A DNA stretch of 64,000 nucleotides from Halioglobus sp. (GTDB lineage Bacteria > Pseudomonadota > Gammaproteobacteria > Pseudomonadales > Halieaceae), in assembly GCA_020443345.1 (NCBI GenBank), contig JAGRIH010000009.1:17793-81792 (forward strand), written 5' to 3'. Each line of letters opens with the position of its first letter. The stretch's first letter is position 1. The position numbers and the translations under genes were made by a program. Below, piece by piece: positions 52,687-61,085 of the stretch. Under the pieces are notes generated by a model. It was given only the letters and a program-made list of their open reading frames with translations. It did not search any database and was not told the origin of the DNA.

Positions 52687-53231
52687 ATTTGCGGTCTCCC
52701 TGGTGAACTCATGCGGGCGCCGCGGCCCCACACCGCGGAGGGTGGCTGGCTACGGGTCGCCGCGGCGACAACGCGCGGGCATCAATCTCTATTTCTAGCA
52801 CAGTTGGGGCGCCTGCGTTGAATTTGCAAAGGACCCGGCAGCCAAAGCGTAATCAAACGCCAGATTAATCGAAAGTAGCCACGAGTTTATGAACTAATTC
52901 CCCACACATCCAAATCACTGGTCTATCATTTCCGGACTAGACAATCTCTTTTGCGGCCAGCCGCGGCGGAGCAGCGCACCCGGCCGGCCGCACTGCCACC
53001 ACCGGCCCTACCGCGCGCGACCTGTCGTTACAGAGCCCGGCTGTCCTGATATGAGATACACAAGGCCTGATCTGCGCCCACGTGTGCCCGGGCGAGTCCG
53101 GCATGTTCGCTAGACTGGGGTAGAAAATTGCCAACACTATGCTAGTGTAGCTGGCAGCGCAGCGAGGTATGCGTCCGCCGGCGTATGCTCCGCACAGACC
53201 CCAACGAAGTGTCCCGCCTGGAGAGCTGATT
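52687..53231. other. 545-bp divergent intergenic region
   Basis: No gene is seen. The right half holds the shared promoter motif for the plus-strand genes and a perfect 6+3+6 palindrome, ACACTATGCTAGTGT, at 53134-53148, about 84 bp before the reductase start. The left half should hold the promoter of the CaiB/crotonase/Ltp2 block; no clear box was found in it. Confidence 0.6.
53042..53116 (+). promoter_or_regulatory. Promoter with shared motif for the deazaflavin-type reductase/BaiH-like pair
   Basis: TGTCCTGATATGAGAT at 53042, then CGCTAGACTG with TAGACT at 53111-53116, spacing 69 bp, 116 bp before the reductase start. The extended motif AAGGCCTGATCTG matches the other copies at the GGCC-GAT part. 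Confidence 0.5.
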
Positions 53232-53747
53232 ATGGCAACTGAAAACCGTGAGAGCATGGTAAAACCCGAATTCATGTCCGAAGAAGACTGGGAAATGATC
53301 AAGGGGCAGACGGCGTCGCTGGATCGCATCAAGGGCGACGCCGAGGCCGATGTGGAGGACTACCTGGCCAACCCCGACGGCCGCGCCACCGGCGCCGGTC
53401 CCTCCGGGCTGCCCACCCTGCTGCTGACCTGCATCGGCCGCAAGTCCGGCGAAAAACGCACCACACCCCTGGTGTTCCTGCAGGACGGCGAAAACATGGT
53501 CGTCGTCGCCTCCCTGGCCGGCTACGACAGGCACCCGGCCTGGTACCTGAACGTAGAAGCCAACCCCGATTGCTGGGTGCAACTCGATCGCAAAAAAATG
53601 AAGGCGGTGGCGCGCGATGCCACCGAGGTCGAGCGCGAGGAGCTGTGGCCCAAGCTGAACAAGCTGTTCCCGATGTGGGGCTATTTCCAGTCACAGACCG
53701 ACCGCCCCTTCGGCATCGTCATCCTCTCACCCATTGGCCCCGCGTAA
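53232..53747 (+). CDS. DUF385-type deazaflavin-dependent nitroreductase family protein
   Basis: A 171-residue split-barrel protein: GLPTLLLTCIGRKSGEKRTTPLVFLQDGENMVVVASLAGYDRHPAWYLNVEANPDCWV, the signature of the DUF385/Ddn family, most characterised members of which use F420H2. The N-terminal 50 residues are extra and acidic. The start at 53232 follows GGAGAG; the frame is open from 53169. Same operon as the flavoenzyme at 53767 (gap 19 bp). F420 dependence is inferred from the family and not verified. Confidence 0.85.
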   Translation: MATENRESMVKPEFMSEEDWEMIKGQTASLDRIKGDAEADVEDYLANPDGRATGAGPSGLPTLLLTCIGRKSGEKRTTPLVFLQDGENMVVVASLAGYDRHPAWYLNVEANPDCWVQLDRKKMKAVARDATEVEREELWPKLNKLFPMWGYFQSQTDRPFGIVILSPIGPA

Positions 53748-53766
53748 CCGGGAGGGTTACACCGCA

Positions 53767-55764
53767 ATGAGCAAAGTGAATTTCGAGCACCTGTTTTCCC
53801 CGCTGCAGGTGGGTCCGATGCGCGTGCCCAACCGCATCTGCGAGACCACCAACACCATCAACTCCTCCATGACACCGGGCCGCCTGGACGAGCACTTCAT
53901 TGCGCACCATGTAGCGAAGGCCAAGGGCGGCACCGGCTGGATCGGCAGCGAGACCTGGCTGCTCAACCTGCCCTTCCCGCCGGAAACGCCGGACGAGGTG
54001 GGCCTGTCCATGGGTTTTTCCTCCCACCAGGCCGCCTACCAGGACCCGGCATTTGGCGAGGACATGGCCAAATTCGTGCGCGCGGTACACGCCAATGACG
54101 CGGTGGCCGTGGTGCAACTGACCCACCTCAACGCGGTATGGGCGCCCTCGGCCGTGCCGGTGGTCGGCGCGCAGGACTACACGCCCCACGTGCTGGGCGA
54201 GGAAGAGATCGAGTTCTGTCTGCAGACCTATGCGGCGGCAGCCAGGGTGGCCAAGGCCTCCGGTGCGGACGGTATCGAGATTCACTGCGCCCACGAGACG
54301 CTGGGGTACAGCTTCCTCTCCCCCGTCACCAACCGCCGCACCGACCGCTGGGGCGGCGGCCCGCAGGAGCGGGTGCGCTTTGTCATCGAGGCGCTCGAGC
54401 GCATTCGCGCAGAGGTGGGCGACTCCATGGCGCTGGGTATCCGCGTCGGCGGCAAGGAATTTCGCCAGGGCGGCTACGACAACATGGAATTCCGGGAAAT
54501 GCTCTACTGCATCGCCGAAGAGGGCCTGCTGGACTTTGTCGACATTGACGCCGGCCACTGCTGGGGCGCGCCCTCCTACGTGCCCTCTTCCTATTACAGC
54601 CACGCCGAGTTTCGCGAGTTCGGCAAGGCGGCGATGGCCGACCTCGCCGAGATGGACCCCAGGCCCGCCGTGCTGTTCACCGGGCGCATCAACGACCCCG
54701 TGCTGGCCGAGGAAATCCTGCGGGACGGCTTTTGCGACCTGGTGGGCATGGTGCGCGCCGGCATCGCCGACCCGGAGTTTGCCAACAAGGCGCGCGAGGG
54801 GCGGCTGAACGAAATCCGCCGCTGCATCAGCTGCACCCGCTGCATCGACGAGGCCTCGGAACCCGCCACTTTCCCCTACACTCCCATGTGCTCGATCAAC
54901 CCGGTGATCGGCAGCGAACTGCGCTGGCAGGAGACCTACAAACCCGCCGGGACACCCAGGAATGTGGTGGTGGTCGGCGGCGGTCTGGCCGGCGCCGAGG
55001 CGGCGCGTATTGCCGCCATGCGCGGCCATAAGGTCACGCTGTTCGAGCGTGAGAAACGCCTGGGCGGCCAGGTACTCCTCGCCTCCAAATCCCCCGGACG
55101 GGACGACTTCGAAGACCAGGTGTATTTCGAGGAAAACGAGATGGAGCGCGTGGGCGTGGATGTCAGGCTGCAGACGAACGCAAACCTGGATACCATCAAG
55201 TCGCTGTCGCCAGATGCCGTGGTCATCGCCACCGGGTCCACCCCGCGTGTACCCAACGACATCCCCGGTATCGACCTGCCGCACGTGGTGCAGGGCTGGG
55301 ATATCCTGCGAGGCCGGGCACAAACCGGCGAGCGCGTCGCGATCATTTCGCAGGAAGACTACTACGAAACCCCGACGATTGCCGAGTTTCTGGCCGAGCG
55401 CGGCAAACAGGTGGAAGTGTTCCACAAGTCCGTACACCTGGGCACCGAGATCGCCCGCTACTCCATCGGCATGGTACTCAAGCGCATGGAGCAGTGCGGC
55501 GTCAAGATCCACCCCAGCGTGGTGCTGAACGCGGTGCGCGAGGACGGTTTCGAACTGCTCTCGTCCTGGGGTGACATGACCTACCAGCAGGAAGGCTTCG
55601 ATACCCTGGTGCTGGTCTACGGCTCGGTGCCGCAGGCAGACCTGCACGCACAGCTCAAGGCCGACGGCAGTATCGAGCAGCTCTACCTCGCCGGCTCCGC
55701 CTGGACACCGCGCCACATGGCCGAGGCCACCCGCCACGGCGCGAATATCGGGCTGGTGATTTAA
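53767..55764 (+). CDS. BaiH/2,4-dienoyl-CoA reductase-like FMN/FAD/4Fe-4S oxidoreductase
   Basis: A 665-residue protein. Residues 1-370 form an OYE-like FMN barrel (LFSPLQVGPMRVPNRICETTNT, GADGIEIHCAHETLGYSFLSP, LVGMVRAGIADPEFANKAREG), then a 4Fe-4S motif CISCTRCIDEASEPATFPYTPMC and a GR-type nucleotide-binding domain with VVVVGGGLAGAEAARIAAMRGHKVTLFEREKRLGGQ. This is the layout of 2,4-dienoyl-CoA reductase, trimethylamine dehydrogenase and the bile acid enzymes BaiCD/BaiH. It would reduce a double bond in a steroid-like ketone or acyl-CoA. The ATG at 53767 has GGGAGGG; co-transcribed with the deazaflavin-type gene. Confidence 0.9.
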   Translation: MSKVNFEHLFSPLQVGPMRVPNRICETTNTINSSMTPGRLDEHFIAHHVAKAKGGTGWIGSETWLLNLPFPPETPDEVGLSMGFSSHQAAYQDPAFGEDMAKFVRAVHANDAVAVVQLTHLNAVWAPSAVPVVGAQDYTPHVLGEEEIEFCLQTYAAAARVAKASGADGIEIHCAHETLGYSFLSPVTNRRTDRWGGGPQERVRFVIEALERIRAEVGDSMALGIRVGGKEFRQGGYDNMEFREMLYCIAEEGLLDFVDIDAGHCWGAPSYVPSSYYSHAEFREFGKAAMADLAEMDPRPAVLFTGRINDPVLAEEILRDGFCDLVGMVRAGIADPEFANKAREGRLNEIRRCISCTRCIDEASEPATFPYTPMCSINPVIGSELRWQETYKPAGTPRNVVVVGGGLAGAEAARIAAMRGHKVTLFEREKRLGGQVLLASKSPGRDDFEDQVYFEENEMERVGVDVRLQTNANLDTIKSLSPDAVVIATGSTPRVPNDIPGIDLPHVVQGWDILRGRAQTGERVAIISQEDYYETPTIAEFLAERGKQVEVFHKSVHLGTEIARYSIGMVLKRMEQCGVKIHPSVVLNAVREDGFELLSSWGDMTYQQEGFDTLVLVYGSVPQADLHAQLKADGSIEQLYLAGSAWTPRHMAEATRHGANIGLVI

Positions 55765-55781
55765 GCGGGCCCGGAACTGGC

Positions 55782-55804
55782 AACGGAGCCGTACCGGCTC
55801 CGTT
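55782..55804 (+). terminator. Hairpin terminator after the flavoenzyme gene
   Basis: AACGGAGCC and GGCTCCGTT pair perfectly around a 5-nt loop 18 bp after the stop codon. Only a short TT tail follows, so termination strength is uncertain. Confidence 0.55.
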
Positions 55805-56138
55805 TGAACCTGCCGCCAAAACGGGACTGCCCTTCGGCTTTCAACATTTCACCATCATGGGGCAGCTCGCGCTGCCGGCCCCGATTTCTTTACTATCCGG
55901 CGGTTTTCAGCGACTGCCTTTCAACCTGGCCGGGAACTCGCTGCACTTTGGCCGGCGTTCATAGCGCAGTGGCGTCATATTGTAGTAGTCTTTTGGGAAC
56001 CACATGGCGGCGGTCTCCTTCTGGCTCTGTTGCCGCAGAGGAAACCGCACTCAGCAAGAAAACGTTCCGTCCTGATGATTTTGCGCGGATGCAATACCCC
56101 AGCCGCCACCATGACCACAGCAGGAAGAGGGAGATATC
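55805..56138. other. 334-bp intergenic region
   Basis: I see no gene, repeat or clear promoter. Base composition is a little more even than in the flanking genes. It contains the ribosome site GGAAGAGGGAG of the GTPase gene at its right end. Confidence 0.5.
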
Positions 56139-58250
56139 GTGAAAACCAATATGCAGGAGTTTTGCAAGGTTTTTTCCAGAGAACTCGAACCTTTCGGTGA
56201 GGCGCTGCGCCAGGCGTTGTCCGGGCTGCCGCGGCGAGAGGATATCAGGCCGATCGCCGCCACCATACTCGAATTGCAGGAGGTGCAGCAGCGCTTGTCC
56301 ACATTGCGCGAGAAGGTGAGCAACCAGCGCACCTTCCTGCTGATCTTCGGGCCCCTGAAAAGCGGCAAGTCGACCCTGATGAACGCCCTGAGCGGCGCCT
56401 ATGTGAGCGAGGTTTCCAGCCTGCCTGCCTATCCCGCCCTGGTCTACGTCAAAAACGGTGAACGTCAGCGCTTTGAGGCGACCGACTACGAGGGCAGTAC
56501 GCGTGAATTTCCCGACAATATGTCGCTTTCCGCAGCAGTGCAGCGAGACCATGCCAATCTCGCTGATGCCATCGTTGCCGCGGAGAACCAGGGGGAGAGC
56601 TTCGAACCGCAGAGACACTATCCGCAGGCCATTCGCCGCATGGACATTGAAGTTCCCGCCGCCCACCTGGCCGAGTCCGGCTCCGTGCTGGTGGATACTC
56701 CGGGGTTGTATAGCCACATGAAATTCGGCTATGACCAGATGACACGGGATTTTCGCGATACCGCCGCCTGCGCCATCTTCGTCGTCAAGACCGATAACCT
56801 GTTCTTCGAGAAAGTTTTCGAGGAGTTCGAGGAGCTGCTGAGCTGTTTCAGTCGCATCTTCCTGGTAGCCAATATCGATTCTTCCAAGCAGGATCTGCAG
56901 GCGGACGGGACGCTGCAGCCGAGTCTGGAGAGTCGTGATCCGCAGAAGATCATCGATTCCTTCCGCTCCCTGTCCATGAGCGCCACCCTGCGCGACGCCA
57001 TCGAGGATGACCGCCTGAAGATCTACCCCATCGACCTGCAGGCAGCGGCGTCCCGGACTTTGCGCACCACCGCGGCTACCGGCCCCGCCACAGCAGACGA
57101 GGAAGGGGACGAGGTCGCTGCCGGACCAGGTAGTGACGGCTTCGATCAGTTCGTCACGGACCTCACCGGCTACCTGAACAGCAGTGACTATCTGCACGAT
57201 TTCATGGTGGACAGCCTTCGTCTGGCGCAGGACCTGACCGCGGAGGCCGCGCGTCTGGTCTCGGGCGAGTCAGCCGACGCGCTGCATAACAGCAATCGGC
57301 AGGCCCGAGAAGAGCTGGGGCATGAGCGCATCCGTCTTGCTGCGCTCGAAGCACTGCAGCAGCAGCAGGACTGGAGCACCGCCTTCGCTACCCTTCGTGA
57401 GAGCAAGGATCGCCAGCTTGGCGCGGCGATGGAACAGGGTACAACACGGCTGGAAAGTGCCTGTCGGGAACAGTTGGCTGCCTGGATGGAAACGGACGAA
57501 AGCTGGAACGATCTGCTGGAACGGCGCCTCGTCCCCCAGTTGCAGCAGGAGAGCGCCCGGCAGTCGGAGCAGTTGTTCAAGGTGCTGCACACGCAGACGG
57601 AAAGCGGCCATGCGGGGGCCGAATTCTCTGAGGCACAGCGTACCGCCTTGCGCGAAGCGGGCCTGGCTGCGGACCAGGTGCTCTGCGGGTACCAGCCTTC
57701 ACAAGCCACAATCCAGGCGACCACTCCCTCCCTGGCGTTGGACATCGAGGAAATCCCCGTAACGCGCACCCTGGGCGATTATTTCCTGTTCCGCAGCCGG
57801 AACCGGGTGCGCCAGGAGATCTTCGGCGATAATGGCAACCGGAATATCGATCCGGCCGTCAAGCGCAAACGTCTCAAGGAGGGCAGTCTGGAGAAAATAC
57901 GCGCCGCCATGCGTGAAACCGTCAGCCGGAAAATGCCCGAGCTGCAGAAGCGATACGCCGATGAACTGGTGGACAAGCATGTCAGACAGTGCACAGAGGC
58001 CCTCCAAAACGGCATCGTCCAGCGCGAGACGCAGCTACAGGAATGGATCATCTCCACCGAACCGGTGCTGCGGCTGCGCCAGCAGGCAGAGGAGGTGCTC
58101 GAGCGGATCAAGGACAGCAGTGAGCGTTTTGATCGCGAACTGGGCCGGATCAACTCGCAATTCGATCTCCACCCGGCAACGGATGATAAAAACGACACCG
58201 CGCTGCAGAGGGAGGAGCCATTGCAGGACCCTGGCGCACCTAGAATATGA
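56139..58250 (+). CDS. Dynamin-like GTPase
   Basis: A 703-residue protein. Residues about 65-80 hold a P-loop LLIFGPLKSGKSTLMNALSG, residues about 186-196 the G3 motif SVLVDTPGLYS, and VANIDSSKQD may replace the usual NKxD of G4. The remaining 450 residues are charged helices (LGAAMEQGTTRLESACREQLAAWMETDESWNDLLERR, TRTLGDYFLFRSRNRVRQ), as in bacterial dynamin-like proteins that act on membranes. The start is a GTG at 56139, preceded by GGAAGAGGGAG. Single gene in this window; no second dynamin partner is nearby. It abuts the cassette array. Confidence 0.75.
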   Translation: MKTNMQEFCKVFSRELEPFGEALRQALSGLPRREDIRPIAATILELQEVQQRLSTLREKVSNQRTFLLIFGPLKSGKSTLMNALSGAYVSEVSSLPAYPALVYVKNGERQRFEATDYEGSTREFPDNMSLSAAVQRDHANLADAIVAAENQGESFEPQRHYPQAIRRMDIEVPAAHLAESGSVLVDTPGLYSHMKFGYDQMTRDFRDTAACAIFVVKTDNLFFEKVFEEFEELLSCFSRIFLVANIDSSKQDLQADGTLQPSLESRDPQKIIDSFRSLSMSATLRDAIEDDRLKIYPIDLQAAASRTLRTTAATGPATADEEGDEVAAGPGSDGFDQFVTDLTGYLNSSDYLHDFMVDSLRLAQDLTAEAARLVSGESADALHNSNRQAREELGHERIRLAALEALQQQQDWSTAFATLRESKDRQLGAAMEQGTTRLESACREQLAAWMETDESWNDLLERRLVPQLQQESARQSEQLFKVLHTQTESGHAGAEFSEAQRTALREAGLAADQVLCGYQPSQATIQATTPSLALDIEEIPVTRTLGDYFLFRSRNRVRQEIFGDNGNRNIDPAVKRKRLKEGSLEKIRAAMRETVSRKMPELQKRYADELVDKHVRQCTEALQNGIVQRETQLQEWIISTEPVLRLRQQAEEVLERIKDSSERFDRELGRINSQFDLHPATDDKNDTALQREEPLQDPGAPRI

Positions 58251-58307
58251 GGAGGCTCCATTTTAATGCTTATCGAAGCGGCATCGGGACCGCGTGGCGG
58301 CATTGTT

Positions 58308-58359
58308 CGACAACGCGATAATGTCGGTGCTACGCGCAACATGTCTTTATCTGTTATGC
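58308..58359 (-). other. attC-like site F (end of array)
   Basis: On the plus strand the segment runs from CGACAAC to GTTATGC (core-site form). The arm GCGCAACATGTCTTTATCTG is nearly the same as in site B at 62115, and the other arm (GCGATAATGTCG) is degenerate but still partly complementary. It overlaps the region just after the VOC gene stop, where a cassette attC belongs. Confidence 0.45.
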
Positions 58360-58374
58360 GTTTGGCTCAATGGA

Positions 58375-58827
58375 CTATAAGTGCTTTTCAGTAATTTGTG
58401 CGATAGTTATGGAAAACCCACAGTCACCGGAAGTGTTTAAAACGTGTTCCTCGTACTTACTAAAAAGCGCATCGAGATGTGCATCAATCTCCTCTTGCGT
58501 GTAGTCAAGCGAGTGCGAGCATTGAACCCCTATAGACTTTGCATTGATCAGAGCTCTAGCCACATCGTGGTAATTGAAAACGACGTTTAATATGCCTTCG
58601 CCTTTCGTATTGAGAAACTGTGATACTGCGCTGTCATTTTCTCTACCCTTCATTGGTGCACAAAGCTCGATTCCCGCATTCCAGCTTATGGCAACGTTGA
58701 TGCCGTATTTCTCGCCAGTCCAGTCTGCATCATTGAAATTTGCACCGATCAGTTCTGCATAGTGACGCTTCGATTTCTCCATATCGCGAACTGCGACAAT
58801 AACTCGATTTATGCCCCTAAGGTTCAT
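58375..58827 (-). CDS. VOC/glyoxalase-like protein (array cassette)
   Basis: A 150-residue vicinal oxygen chelate protein: INRVIVAVRDMEKSKRHYAELIGANF, GIELCAPMKGREN and GILNVVFNYHDVARALINAKSIG. Smaller and more AT-rich than the VOC protein at 37304. Flanked by possible attC sites at both ends and on the same strand as the other cassettes; this suggests acquisition as a gene cassette. Specific function unknown. Confidence 0.75.
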   Translation of the reverse strand: MNLRGINRVIVAVRDMEKSKRHYAELIGANFNDADWTGEKYGINVAISWNAGIELCAPMKGRENDSAVSQFLNTKGEGILNVVFNYHDVARALINAKSIGVQCSHSLDYTQEEIDAHLDALFSKYEEHVLNTSGDCGFSITIAQITEKHL

Positions 58828-58904
58828 ACCATCGTCCCTTCATTTTTCCGCCAATGTTCGAAAGTTGGAAACCGCGAAAACAGATGGACTCTGATGCTCA
58901 TCTC

Positions 58905-58990
58905 CTCTTAAGGCTGCCATAAATGGCGAGCAACTTGTTGCGAGTCCCTGCTGGCACAGTCAGCAGCTTGATTTGAGGGCTTTGTTACGC
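58905..58990 (-). other. Possible attC-like site E
   Basis: The core-like GTTACGC (58984-58990, plus strand) overlaps the stop of the DUF486 gene. The other end, CTCTTAAGG near 58905, only loosely fits the inverse core, and the centre (GGCGAGCAACTTGTTGCGAG) forms small hairpins. One half-site is convincing, the whole is not. Confidence 0.3.
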
Positions 58991-59335
58991 ATATTTTCTG
59001 CGGAACATGAAATAGACAGCACCGATTAGGCATAGGCCGGCCCAAAGATAATCAAGCTTGAGAGGTTCTTTTAAGTACATTACAGAAAATGGAACAAAAA
59101 CAGAAAGTGTAATCACCTCCTGAATAATTTTAAGTTGCCCAACCGTTAGCACTGTAAACCCAATTCGATTGGCAGGAACCTGAAATAAATATTCCAGTAG
59201 AGCAATACCCCAACTTACAAATGCTGCGACTATCCAAGGCTTATTATTGAGTTCTTTAAGATGAGCGTACCAAGCAAATGTCATGAAAACATTACTACAA
59301 ACAAGTAAAGATATGGATATAAGTATTGGATGCAT
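58985..59335 (-). CDS. DUF486/DMT-family small membrane protein (array cassette)
   Basis: A 116-residue integral membrane protein with four helices: PILISISLLVCSNVFMTFAWYAHL, WIVAAFVSWGIALLEYLFQVPANRIG, LTVGQLKIIQEVITLSVFVPFSVMYL and LDYLWAGLCLIGAVYFMF. This is the DUF486 subset of the drug/metabolite transporter superfamily. Low GC compared with the rest of the window. The ATG lies about 16 bp after the core site of attC D, a usual distance in integron cassettes. Confidence 0.8.
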   Translation of the reverse strand: MHPILISISLLVCSNVFMTFAWYAHLKELNNKPWIVAAFVSWGIALLEYLFQVPANRIGFTVLTVGQLKIIQEVITLSVFVPFSVMYLKEPLKLDYLWAGLCLIGAVYFMFRRKYA

Positions 59336-59350
59336 GACTATTCATTTTAT

Positions 59351-59398
59351 ACATAACGCCGCGCTCACGGGTTTCTGCGGTGCAACGTTTTATTATGT
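59351..59398 (-). other. attC-like site D
   Basis: 48 bp: ends in ACATAAC and ATTATGT, so on the coding (minus) strand the R'-type core is GTTATGT and its inverse is ACATAAT. Complementary CCGC/GCGG inner boxes are visible. It overlaps the stop codon of the GNAT/nitrilase gene and precedes the DUF486 start, as expected between two cassettes. Confidence 0.6.
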
Positions 59399-60949
59399 GT
59401 TTTTTTCTCCCAGCCAATTTATTCGATATAAATCACGGCGCCGGTCCAGAAAGTTTCTTACAGAACCCTTGTTTTGTAAGGTATTAAGTTTTTCTAAATC
59501 AAGATCCACAATTAACGTCATTTCGGTGTTCGGTGTTGTTTCTGCCATAGTAGCATCATGAGGAAAAGAAAAATCTGAAGGAGAAAAGACAGCAGACTGG
59601 GCGTACTGTATATCTGCGCCATCGACCTTAGGTAGATTGCCCACACTGCCAGCAATAGCAACATAACACTCATTTTCAATAGCCCGCGCCTGTGCGCAAC
59701 AGCGAACACGAAGATAAGCATTTTTCGTATCAGTCCAGAAAGGCACAAATAATAATTGCATACCCTGCTCTGACTGAAGGCGGGCCAATTCTGGAAATTC
59801 CACATCATAACAAATCTGGATCCCTATCTTTCCGAAGTCGGTTTCAAAAACATTAAGCTTATCACCTCCTTGCATAACCCAAGCGCTTTTCTCATAGGGA
59901 GTAGGGTGAATTTTATATTGCGACTCGATAGTACCATCGCGTCTGCATAAATAAGCAACATTATAAAGCTGCTTGTCTTCTATGGTGGGTATAGAGCCTG
60001 CAATAATATTGATATTATAACTAACTGCTAAACGCGAAATTAATTCAACAATCTCTGCTGAGAATTCCGCCAGAGCTCTAATAGCGTCGATTGAATTAGC
60101 ATGCGGTTGCATACCCATTAATGGCGCATTAAAAAACTCCGGCAACAAAGCCAGGTCACACTGATAATCAGAAAGAGCATCAATAAAAAACTCAACCTGT
60201 TGAATGAGTTCTTCAACCGAGCCTAAGGTGCGCATTTGCCATTGAACACAACCGACTCTCGCAGTTTTCTTAACGGCACCGAATAATGGTGATCTGTCCG
60301 CTTCGTAATAAAGATTTGTCCAGTCAAGTAAAGTGGCATAGCCCTTGGATTCCTTATCTTCTGGAAAATAGTCATTGAGCACTCGCCGAACTTCAAAATC
60401 GTTAGCAAGTTGAAAGGATAAGATCGGATCATATATTTCTTTCTTTTTAACCAGCGCAATGTATTTTTGTGGCGACATTTTGTCAGCATGGTGCTGATAG
60501 TTTGGAATGCGACCACCGGCAACAATCGACTTTAAGTTCAGACTCTCGCAAAGCTCTTTTCTCGCCTCATAAAGTCTGCGACCAAGCCGCATACCTCGAT
60601 AATCCGGATGAACCACAACCTCAGCACCGTACAAAATATCGCCTAAGGGGTCATGGGTGCTTAAATAGGCATCGCCTGTTATCTCATCATAAGTGTGATG
60701 GTCACCAAACTTGTCATAATCAACAATCAGCGAAAATGCAGCCGCGATCACTTTGCCATGGTCTTCAATACAGATTTGACCTTCAGGGAATTTTGCTAAC
60801 TGGGCCTTGAATTTTTTTTCAGGCCATGCGCCACCCATGTCAGGGTATACCACATCCATGATTTCTTTCAGGTTCTGGTAGTCGCTTAACTCAAGGTTTC
60901 GCAAGTTTAGTTTATGCTCGGAACCTTCTATTAAAACGTCCTCGTTCAT
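59393..60949 (-). CDS. GNAT acetyltransferase-carbon-nitrogen hydrolase fusion (array cassette)
   Basis: A 518-residue two-domain protein. Residues about 12-200 are a GNAT domain (VVHPDYRGMRLGRRLYEARKELCESLNLKSIVAGG), residues about 225-510 a nitrilase-superfamily domain (VGCVQWQMRTLGSVEELIQQ). The Glu-Lys-Cys triad can be placed in LALLPEFFNA, HPTPYEKSAW and IGIQICYDVEFPELARLQSE. Bifunctional proteins of this layout are known, but their substrates are mostly uncertain. GC is about 42%, far below the window average, and it is an unusually large gene for a cassette. Confidence 0.88.
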   Translation of the reverse strand: MNEDVLIEGSEHKLNLRNLELSDYQNLKEIMDVVYPDMGGAWPEKKFKAQLAKFPEGQICIEDHGKVIAAAFSLIVDYDKFGDHHTYDEITGDAYLSTHDPLGDILYGAEVVVHPDYRGMRLGRRLYEARKELCESLNLKSIVAGGRIPNYQHHADKMSPQKYIALVKKKEIYDPILSFQLANDFEVRRVLNDYFPEDKESKGYATLLDWTNLYYEADRSPLFGAVKKTARVGCVQWQMRTLGSVEELIQQVEFFIDALSDYQCDLALLPEFFNAPLMGMQPHANSIDAIRALAEFSAEIVELISRLAVSYNINIIAGSIPTIEDKQLYNVAYLCRRDGTIESQYKIHPTPYEKSAWVMQGGDKLNVFETDFGKIGIQICYDVEFPELARLQSEQGMQLLFVPFWTDTKNAYLRVRCCAQARAIENECYVAIAGSVGNLPKVDGADIQYAQSAVFSPSDFSFPHDATMAETTPNTEMTLIVDLDLEKLNTLQNKGSVRNFLDRRRDLYRINWLGEKNT

Positions 60950-61007
60950 TACGATCTCACAATTTTAAAATGTAGTATCTCATTATGTATTTGATGCCGC
61001 TGGTTGC

Positions 61008-61085
61008 AAATAACGCCTGCCATCACCAATGACACAACCGACGCGAAGCAGAGGTTTTGGCATCCGTTGCATGGCTTGGTTATGC
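61008..61085 (-). other. attC-like site C
   Basis: 78 bp between AAATAAC and GTTATGC. On the minus strand it reads GCATAACCAAGCCATGC, then AACGG ... CCGTT-like boxes, and ends GGCAGGCGTTATTT, a regular attC layout with R'-type core GTTATTT. The higA stop codon lies within the site. The sequence is only loosely like sites A and D, as normal for attCs from different cassettes. Confidence 0.6.
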
